The notes under the pieces: model-generated | What the model was told of the DNA's origin: nothing | Seen by the model: only the letters and a program-made list of their open reading frames with translations | Databases searched by the model: none | Source: Halobaculum gomorrense | Lineage (GTDB): Archaea > Halobacteriota > Halobacteria > Halobacteriales > Haloferacaceae | Assembly (NCBI RefSeq): GCF_900129775.1 | Contig: NZ_FQWV01000009.1 | Coordinates: 29,804 to 93,803 of the forward strand | DNA: 64,000 nucleotides | Direction of reading: 5' to 3' | Shown here: piece by piece, positions 58,374-64,000 of the stretch | How positions within the stretch are numbered: the stretch's first letter is position 1 | Layout of the letters: each line of letters starts with the position of its first letter | Translations under genes and position numbers: made by a program

Positions 58374-59048
58374 ATGGAATTCACCGACTGGGAACCGATC
58401 TACGAGGCGATCCTCGCCGACTTCGGGTTCGACCGCGGCGCCGACGAGGCCGTCCGGGATCGGGCTGCCACGTTCGCCGAGCCGGTCGACCTCGACCGGC
58501 TGGACTGTGCGGGCGCGACCGTCGCCGTCGCCGGCGCGGGGCCGTCGCTGGAGGCGGAGGTCGCCCTCGCCCGCGAGGCGGATCGCGTGTTCGCCGCCTC
58601 GACCGCCACGGACCGACTCGTCGCCGAGGGCGTCGCGGTCGACGCGATGGTGACCGACCTGGACAAGAACCCCGAGACCGGTCTCGAGCGGACCGAGCGC
58701 GGCGCCGTCGTCGTCGCCCACGCCCACGGCGACAACGGGGAACTGATCGAGGAGTGGCTCCCGCGCTACGAGGCCGCGAACACGCTCGTCACGACGCAGG
58801 CGGCCCCGGTCGACGCGGTCGCCAACTACGGCGGCTTCACCGACGGCGACCGCGCGGCGTTCCTCGCCGACCGCTGCGGCGCCGAGCGGCTCGTCTTCCC
58901 CGGGTGGGACCTCGACGACCCCGATGTGGGCGGCATGAAGGCGCGAAAGCTTGACTGGGCCGAGCGCCTGCTGCACCTGCTGGAACGCCGCCGCGGCGAG
59001 CGGTTCGCCGTGCTCGACGGCCGCCGTGGGGGGATCGATCCGCTGTGA
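58374..59048 (+). CDS. mptE: 6-hydroxymethyl-7,8-dihydropterin pyrophosphokinase, MptE type
   Basis: 224 residues from ATG 58374. DUF115/MptE motifs: VAVAGAGPSLEAEVALAREADRVFAASTAT, AMVTDLDKNPE, VVVAHAHGDNGELIEEWLPRY and LVFPGWDLDDPDVGGMKARKLDWAERLLHLLE. MptE transfers pyrophosphate to 6-hydroxymethyl-dihydropterin in archaea, using no FolK relative. The DHPS-like gene upstream would act on its product, so the pair is a likely pterin unit. A TATA-like CGTATTACT lies about 30 nt upstream. Confidence 0.88.
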   Translation: MEFTDWEPIYEAILADFGFDRGADEAVRDRAATFAEPVDLDRLDCAGATVAVAGAGPSLEAEVALAREADRVFAASTATDRLVAEGVAVDAMVTDLDKNPETGLERTERGAVVVAHAHGDNGELIEEWLPRYEAANTLVTTQAAPVDAVANYGGFTDGDRAAFLADRCGAERLVFPGWDLDDPDVGGMKARKLDWAERLLHLLERRRGERFAVLDGRRGGIDPL

Positions 59049-59105
59049 CCGGGCATCGGTTCCGCTCCCCCTGCGCTTACTACCGTCGCGCCCGTGTTCG
59101 GTTTC

Positions 59106-60593
59106 ATGCGCCTATTTTGGCACCGGCGGGACCTGCGCGTCGCCGATAACCGCGGGCTCGCGGCCGCGGTCGAGGCGGCCGACGACGACGGGGCGGTCGT
59201 CCCCGTGTTCGTCTTCGACGACGACGTGCTCGCACACGGCTCGCCACCCCGCGTCCGGTTCATGCTCGATGCGCTCGCGGCGCTGCGGGCCGCCTATCGC
59301 GAGCGCGGCTCGGACCTCGTCGCCGTTCGGGGTGATCCGGCCGAAGTGCTCCCGACGCTCGCCGCCGAGGTCGACGCCGAGTCGGTCGTCTGGAACGAGG
59401 ACTACTCCGGGCTGGCCCGCGAGCGCGACGCCCGCGTCCGGATGGCGCTCGACGACGCCGGCGTCGCCCGCGAGACCCGCCACGACGCCGTCCACCACGA
59501 GCCGGGCACGATCACGACGAACGACGGCGAGCCGTACGCCGTGTACACCTACTTCTGGAAAAAGTGGCGCGACCGCGAGAAGGCCGCCCCGTTCGACTCC
59601 CCCGCGGGCGCCGACCTCGTCGACGGCGACGCCACCGCTATCGGCGAGAGCCTCGACCCGCTCCCCAGCATCGCGGATCTGGGGTTCGACGAGCCCGACG
59701 CCGACGTGCAGGCGGCCGGGACGGCCCCCGCTCGCGACCGCCTCGCTGACTTCTGTGCGGACGCCGTCTATCGGTACGACGAGGACCGCGACTATCCCGC
59801 GAAGGAGGCCACCTCCCGCCTCTCGACCGATCTCAAGTGGGGCACGATCGGGGTCCGGGAGGTGTACGCCGCGACCGAGGAGGCGATGGCGGCGGCCCAG
59901 CAACGCGACGAGGGCGAGGAGGGGACCCCCGCCGCGGATGCCGTCGAGGAGTTCCAGTCCCAGCTCGCGTGGCGGGAGTTCTACACGCAGGTGCTGTGGG
60001 CGACCCCCGAAGTGGTGACGCAGAACTACAAGGAGTACGAACGGCCGATCGAGTGGCGCGACGACGAAACTGCGATGGAGAACCTGGCGGCGTGGAAGGA
60101 GGGGAGAACGGGCTACCCCATCGTCGACGCGGGGATGCGTCAGCTCCGCGAGGAGGCGTACATGCACAACCGCGTGCGGATGATCGTCGCGTCGTTCCTC
60201 ACGAAGGACCTGTTACTCGACTGGCGCCACGGCTACGAGCACTTCAAGCAGCACCTCGCGGACCACGACACCGCCAACGACAACGGCGGGTGGCAGTGGG
60301 CCGCATCGACCGGAACGGACGCCCAGCCGTACTTCCGCATCTTCAACCCCATGACGCAGGGCGAACGGTACGATCCGGACGCCGAGTACATCTCGGAGTA
60401 CGTCCCCGAACTCGGAGGCGTCTCCGCCGAGAACGTCCACTCATGGCACGAGCTGCCCGTCGGGCGGCGCCGACAGCTCGCCCCGAAGTACCCCGACTCG
60501 GTCGTCGACCACTCCGAGATGCGTGAGCGGGCGCTCTCGATGTTCAAGCGCGCCCGCGGCGAGGAGGAAGACGAAAGCGCGAGCGCCGACTGA
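59106..60593 (+). CDS. phr: CPD photolyase
   Basis: 495 residues from ATG 59106 (MRLFWHRRDLRVADNRGLAAAV). Domains: N-terminal photolyase Rossmann domain (residues 1-130, VVWNEDYSGLARERDARV), and the FAD-binding C-terminal domain with FQSQLAWREFYTQVLW, YPIVDAGMRQLREEAYMHNRVRMIVASFLTKDLLLDWR and DTANDNGGWQWAASTGTDAQPYFRIFNP. These are class I CPD photolyase features, distinct from the DASH protein at 11782. It repairs UV dimers in duplex DNA using light. The upstream GTG adds four residues and is not preferred. Confidence 0.94.
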   Translation: MRLFWHRRDLRVADNRGLAAAVEAADDDGAVVPVFVFDDDVLAHGSPPRVRFMLDALAALRAAYRERGSDLVAVRGDPAEVLPTLAAEVDAESVVWNEDYSGLARERDARVRMALDDAGVARETRHDAVHHEPGTITTNDGEPYAVYTYFWKKWRDREKAAPFDSPAGADLVDGDATAIGESLDPLPSIADLGFDEPDADVQAAGTAPARDRLADFCADAVYRYDEDRDYPAKEATSRLSTDLKWGTIGVREVYAATEEAMAAAQQRDEGEEGTPAADAVEEFQSQLAWREFYTQVLWATPEVVTQNYKEYERPIEWRDDETAMENLAAWKEGRTGYPIVDAGMRQLREEAYMHNRVRMIVASFLTKDLLLDWRHGYEHFKQHLADHDTANDNGGWQWAASTGTDAQPYFRIFNPMTQGERYDPDAEYISEYVPELGGVSAENVHSWHELPVGRRRQLAPKYPDSVVDHSEMRERALSMFKRARGEEEDESASAD

Positions 60594-60684
60594 CGCCGGC
60601 CGGACGCGGCCGGGGCGCCCTCCCGGCCGGAGCGGCGACACGCAACAGAACATTGATACTTGATCCGCGAGCAGGCCCGAACGC

Positions 60685-61422
60685 ATGGTGAAGAAGGTCC
60701 TCGCGAGCATCGGTATCGGCAACGCCTCCGTCGACACGGTCCTCGAGGCCGACACCGTCCGGCCGGGCGACACGGTCGGCGCGCGCGTCGAGATCGACGG
60801 CGGCGACGCGGAGCAGGAGGTCGGTCGCATCGAACTGGAACTGGAGACGCGCTACCGGACCGACGACGGGTATCGAGAGACCGACATCGCCCGCTACACC
60901 CTCACCGACGGGTTCACGATCGAGGTCGGCAAGTCGCGGAGCGTCCCGACGGAGATCGAGATCCCCTACGAGACGCCGCTGACGCTCGGTCGAACCGACG
61001 TGTGGGTCGAGACGGAGTTGGACATCGCGATGGCGGTCGACCCGGAGGACCGCGACGCCCTCACCGTCGAGCCGACGCCGCGGCTGTCGGCACTGTTCGA
61101 CGCCGCCGAGGCGCTCGGGCTGTCGTTGCACACCGCCGAGTGTGAGGCCGACTCGTACGGGCGCTACTTCGGCTCCTCCTTCGTGCAGGAGTTCGAGTTC
61201 CGTCCACAGGGCGGGCCGTTCGCGGACGAACTCGACGAACTCGACGTCGTCGCCCGGGACGGTCCCGACTCGCTGACGGCGTTCGTGGAGGTGGACCGCC
61301 GGGGCGGTCTGCTGTCAGAGCTGGCCGACGCCGACGAGTCCCGGACGCGATTCACAGTCGAGTCGACGGACGTGGACGCGGTCGCCGACGAGCTTCGGGA
61401 CGCGATCCGTCAGCGGGTCTGA
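60685..61422 (+). CDS. Spo0M (SpoOM) family protein
   Basis: 245 residues. The start MVKKVLASIGIGNASVDTVLEADTVRPGDTV, the middle TDIARYTLTDGFTIEVGKSRSVPTEIEIPYETPLT and VWVETELDIAMAVDPEDRDAL are the arrestin-like Spo0M fold. Spo0M in Bacillus is a sporulation-control protein; archaeal homologues have no known role. It lies alone, far from the prkA/spoVR operon, but both carry names from sporulation biology and may act in cell-stress physiology. Confidence 0.9.
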   Translation: MVKKVLASIGIGNASVDTVLEADTVRPGDTVGARVEIDGGDAEQEVGRIELELETRYRTDDGYRETDIARYTLTDGFTIEVGKSRSVPTEIEIPYETPLTLGRTDVWVETELDIAMAVDPEDRDALTVEPTPRLSALFDAAEALGLSLHTAECEADSYGRYFGSSFVQEFEFRPQGGPFADELDELDVVARDGPDSLTAFVEVDRRGGLLSELADADESRTRFTVESTDVDAVADELRDAIRQRV

Positions 61423-61491
61423 CCGGCCGCGCGGCGGACAACGACCCCGGGTGACCGGCGGACGCCGACGCGGACGGACTGGGCGACCGCC

Positions 61492-61632
61492 TCAGACGCC
61501 GACGCCGCTGGTCCCGAGGATAGCGCCGCAGTCGACGCACTCCCACACCGTCACGCCGCCGGCGTAGCGGGCGTCGGTGTCGCTCTCGACCAGTTCCCGG
61601 ATCTCGGTGCCGCAGTGCGGACAGTGGCCCAT
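61492..61632 (-). CDS. 46-aa zinc-ribbon protein
   Basis: 46 residues from ATG 61632. MGHCPHCGTEIRELV begins with a CPxCG pair, and the second pair CVDCG lies about 30 residues further, giving a classic C-x2-C ... C-x2-C zinc ribbon. It is like the many small CPxCG-related zinc-finger proteins of haloarchaea, largely uncharacterised. Its frame closes with TGA at 61492-61494. It is convergent with the Spo0M gene and 110 bp from the divergent DJ-1/PfpI gene. Confidence 0.8.
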   Translation of the reverse strand: MGHCPHCGTEIRELVESDTDARYAGGVTVWECVDCGAILGTSGVGV

Positions 61633-61742
61633 GGACCGGAACAGACGGCCGCGGCTGATAACTCCCTGACGTGGCGGGCGTCGACCCGTTCGGCCGCCGT
61701 CACCTGCGGTACGTCTATGCGTCGGGGCGACGACGTACCCCC

Positions 61743-62366
61743 ATGAACATCGCCGTACTGCTGTACGAGGGGTTCGACGAACTGGACGCGATCGGTCCGT
61801 TCGAGGTGTTCCGAACCGCCGAGGCCGCCGGCGCGGACTTCCACACGCGGCTCGTCGCGCTCGACGGGCCCGGACCGGTCACCGCGAGCCACGGGCTGCG
61901 CGTCGAGGCCGAGGGGGATCTCCCCGCCCCAGGCAACGTGGACCTGCTCGTCGTCCCCGGCGGCGGCTGGAACGACCACAGCAGCGTCGGCGCGTGGGCC
62001 GAGTACGAGCGCGGCGCGATCTCGGATTCCGTCGCCGCCCACCACGACGCCGGCGCGACGGTCGCGTCCGTCTGCACCGGGGGAATGCTGCTCGCGAAGG
62101 CGGGCGTGTTCGACGGCCGCCCCGCCGTCACCCACGCCTCCGCGCTCAACGACCTCCGTGACACCGCGGCCGAGGTTCGCGAGGAGCGCGTCGTCGACGA
62201 CGGCGACGTGCTCTCGGCCGGCGGCGTCACCTCGGGGATCGATCTGGCGCTCCATATCGTCGAGCGCGAGGCGGGCGCCGAGGTCGCGGAGTCGGTGGCG
62301 ACGACGATGGAGTACACTCGCCAGCACGACGCCTACGAGCCGGGCGCGATCGCCGGCGCGGAGTAG
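61743..62366 (+). CDS. DJ-1/PfpI family protein
   Basis: 207 residues from ATG 61743. The flavodoxin-like fold starts MNIAVLLYEGFDELDAIGPFEVF; the conserved nucleophile elbow is Cys111 in SVCTGGMLLAKAG, with LLVVPGGGW before it. Family members include glyoxalase/deglycase-like, isonitrile hydratase and protease-type proteins; the LDAIGPFEVF start recalls the isonitrile-hydratase/AraC-like branch. Exact substrate unknown. Convergent with the MFS gene. Confidence 0.9.
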   Translation: MNIAVLLYEGFDELDAIGPFEVFRTAEAAGADFHTRLVALDGPGPVTASHGLRVEAEGDLPAPGNVDLLVVPGGGWNDHSSVGAWAEYERGAISDSVAAHHDAGATVASVCTGGMLLAKAGVFDGRPAVTHASALNDLRDTAAEVREERVVDDGDVLSAGGVTSGIDLALHIVEREAGAEVAESVATTMEYTRQHDAYEPGAIAGAE

Positions 62367-62394
62367 GTCCGGTTGCGACTCGCGGTCCCGCGCC

Positions 62395-63552
62395 TTACTC
62401 CCTGACGAGCGGCACGAGCGCGACCGCCGCCAGCGCCGCACAGCCCGCCAGCGCGTACCAGCCGAGCGCGTAGCCTGCGGTGTCGGCGAGATAGCCGAAC
62501 GCGGGAGGAGCGACGAGGCCGCCGAGGTTGATCGCCGTCTGTCCGCCCGCCGTCGCCGCGCCGACCTCGTCGTCGTCGACGAGCGCCGTGAGGCAGCCGT
62601 AGTACATCCCCGGGAACCCGAGCACGAAGAAGCCCAGCAGCGCGAACGCGGCGGCGGCGACCGGCGGCGTCCCGACGAGCGTGACGCCGATGAAGCCGAC
62701 GACGCTGACGACCGCCTGAACGAGGAGCACGCGCGCGTTCGCGACCGACGCGGGCAGCGCGAGGCGGTCGGCGACGGCACCCCCGCCGAGCCGACCGAGG
62801 CTCCCGGTCACCTGCACGGCAGCGAGCGTTCCCCCGGCGACGGCGGCGGAGGCGAGCACGGTGTCGGTCATGTGGAGGACGACGTAGCCGGTGGTAGTGA
62901 ACACCGCCGCGCCGAGGAAGAAGCCCGCGACGAGCAGGCCGCGGTACCCGGCGCCGGAAAGCAGGCCGCGAACGTCGGGGAGCGAGAGGTCCCCCGAGCC
63001 CACCCGCCCCTCGTAGTCGCGAGCGAACGCCAGCGCGACGACGACCGCGATCGCGGCGGCGACGAGGAAGCCCCTCTCCCAGTCGCCACCGGCGCCGGCG
63101 ACCGTGATCAGTCCCGCCGAGAGCCCGGAGCCGACGGTCACGCCGACCTGTTTCACGTTCATCGCGAGGTTGCGACGGCCCTCTGGAGCGACGACCAGCA
63201 CCGCACGATTGGTCGCCGGCATCGCCGTCGCGTAGGCGAGGCCGAGCAGCACCAGCGACGCGAGCACGAGCGGGTAGGAGGGCACGACCGCGACTGCGAC
63301 GCAGCCGATTCCCATCGCGAGGAGGCCGCTGACCATCGGGAGTCGTTCGCCGTAGGCGTCGACGATCGCGCCCGCCGCGAACAACGACAGCGTGTAGCCC
63401 GCGATCACCGCCGTCACGGCGAGCCCCGTCCGGAATCGCGTGAGGCCGAAGTCCGCGCGGAGGAACGCCGTCGTCGCGAACACCGCGTAAAAGCAGACGC
63501 TCGCCGACACCTGCCAGCCGCTGACCAGTCCAACGCCGCGCCACTCACGCAC
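62395..63552 (-). CDS. MFS transporter
   Basis: 385 residues with twelve predicted membrane segments. It has the MFS loop motif after the second segment (FAAGAIVDAYGERLPMVSGLLA) and the repeated loop in the second half (GGGAVADRLALPASVAN). Substrate is not readable. It is convergent with the DJ-1 gene and its start is 270 bp from sod. Confidence 0.9.
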   Translation of the reverse strand: MREWRGVGLVSGWQVSASVCFYAVFATTAFLRADFGLTRFRTGLAVTAVIAGYTLSLFAAGAIVDAYGERLPMVSGLLAMGIGCVAVAVVPSYPLVLASLVLLGLAYATAMPATNRAVLVVAPEGRRNLAMNVKQVGVTVGSGLSAGLITVAGAGGDWERGFLVAAAIAVVVALAFARDYEGRVGSGDLSLPDVRGLLSGAGYRGLLVAGFFLGAAVFTTTGYVVLHMTDTVLASAAVAGGTLAAVQVTGSLGRLGGGAVADRLALPASVANARVLLVQAVVSVVGFIGVTLVGTPPVAAAAFALLGFFVLGFPGMYYGCLTALVDDDEVGAATAGGQTAINLGGLVAPPAFGYLADTAGYALGWYALAGCAALAAVALVPLVRE

Positions 63553-63777
63553 GCCGCTCCCTTCCCCCCGGACCCGCCTCGGTCCATCGATACCGGCGAA
63601 GAGAACCGCGAGTGTCCTCGGTCCCGGCGCGGCCCGCGTCCGGTCGACCCCGGTCGCTTGCGCACGTGCGGTGGACGCGTCGACCGGCCCTGACTCCGCG
63701 TGCGGACGAAACCGAAAGACTGCACCTACTCGACGGTCGAAGGCTCTTGTGAAGTGCTAGCAGTCACCCTCTCAATC

Positions 63778-63783
63778 TTTAAC
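63778..63783 (+). promoter_or_regulatory. candidate TATA element upstream of sod
   Basis: TTTAAC lies in an AT-rich stretch at about 63772-63800, 39 nt before the sod ATG, preceding a Shine-Dalgarno-like sequence. It is the best promoter candidate in this gap. Confidence 0.4.
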
Positions 63784-63807
63784 AGCTATTACGCCGTTGT
63801 AAGATCC

Positions 63808-63813
63808 GGAGGG
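63808..63813 (+). promoter_or_regulatory. Shine-Dalgarno GGAGGG before sod
   Basis: GGAGGG ends 8 nt before the ATG at 63822 and supports that start. Most other genes in this window have no such sequence. Confidence 0.6.
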
Positions 63814-63821
63814 ATACAATC

Positions 63822-64000
63822 ATGAGCGAGTACGAACTCGATCCGCTGCCGTACGACTACGACGCGTTGGAGCCGCACATTTCCGAGCAGGTGCTGACGT
63901 GGCATCACGACACCCACCACCAGGGGTACGTCAACGGCTGGAACAGCGCCGAGGAGACGCTCGAAGCGAACCGCGAGGCCGGCGAGTTCGACTCCTCGCC
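63822..64000 (+). CDS. sod: superoxide dismutase (Fe/Mn), N-terminal part
   Basis: 59 residues of the start are in the window; the gene runs off the right edge. The sequence MSEYELDPLPYDYDALEPHI and the metal-site region TWHHDTHHQGYVNGWN match the conserved N-terminus of haloarchaeal Mn/Fe superoxide dismutase, with the first metal-ligand histidine in that block. It detoxifies superoxide in the cytoplasm. It has a clear GGAGGG ribosome-binding site, unlike most neighbours. Confidence 0.93.
   Translation, partial: MSEYELDPLPYDYDALEPHISEQVLTWHHDTHHQGYVNGWNSAEETLEANREAGEFDSS

Noticed and set aside
60594..60684. Small peptide between phr and the Spo0M gene
   Set aside because: The 91-bp gap has no open frame with a start codon; it looks like a promoter spacer.

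Overview
The window reads as a piece of a haloarchaeal (class Halobacteria) chromosome. Base composition is very GC-rich (about two thirds or more G+C by eye, not counted). The predicted proteins are strongly acidic (runs of Asp/Glu, few Lys). Translation and transcription genes are archaeal: GatE, RNA polymerase subunits Rpo3/Rpo6/Rpo10, ribosomal protein eL18, FEN-1, Lhr, Dna2-like nuclease-helicase, isopentenyl phosphate kinase and MptE. Many genes sit directly behind a TATA-like element 22-28 nt upstream of the start codon, as expected for leaderless haloarchaeal transcripts. I cannot assign a genus from sequence alone. I see no insertion sequence, prophage or CRISPR array.

Layout. 1-11.6 kb: housekeeping singletons: a DMT transporter, an SRPBCC protein, fumarase (fumC), a copper-type Lrp/TRASH regulator, gatE, a type-4-like uracil-DNA glycosylase, a divergent pair sharing a symmetric promoter, tRNA-Ser(UGA), a methyltransferase/GNAT divergent pair, fen and tRNA-Glu(UUC). 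11.8-21.0 kb: a DASH cryptochrome, then a four-gene minus-strand operon prkA1-prkA2-DUF444(yeaH-like)-spoVR with gene spacings of -10 to +4 nt. This operon is the most striking coherent system here. 21.4-33.6 kb: two small conserved proteins, a protein resembling the C-terminal domain of lanthipeptide/thiopeptide dehydratases, Dna2-like nuclease-helicase, a LarA-type racemase, a pair of bacterial-PH-domain membrane proteins, Lhr helicase and a TIM-barrel isomerase. 33.8-40.5 kb: a ugpBAEC-type glycerol-3-phosphate ABC transporter operon, an MBL-fold hydrolase with an in-frame 15-bp repeat tract, a second DMT transporter, and a decayed histidine-kinase fragment.

40.5-49.4 kb is the classic haloarchaeal ribosomal/RNA-polymerase region on the minus strand: tRNA-Ser(GCU), S13, S4, S11, Rpo3, tRNA-Leu(CAG), L18e, L13, S9, Rpo10, Rpo6, enolase, S2, then mevalonate kinase and isopentenyl phosphate kinase of the archaeal mevalonate route. 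A small STAS-like gene on the plus strand interrupts it between S2 and mevalonate kinase. 49.5-64 kb: a PAS-GAF histidine kinase, methylmalonate-semialdehyde dehydrogenase, glutamyl-tRNA synthetase, a MaoC hydratase, TrmJ-like methyltransferase with a Cys-containing partner, a dihydropteroate-synthase-like gene next to mptE, a CPD photolyase, Spo0M, a 46-aa zinc ribbon, a DJ-1/PfpI protein, an MFS transporter and the start of superoxide dismutase.

Functional links: gltX, gatE and tRNA-Glu belong to the indirect Gln-tRNA(Gln) route. Two photolyase-family genes, a uracil glycosylase, FEN-1, Dna2 and Lhr make the window rich in genome maintenance. The prkA/yeaH/spoVR operon and the unlinked spo0M are homologues of genes first known from bacterial sporulation and stress, carried here by a non-sporulating archaeon.
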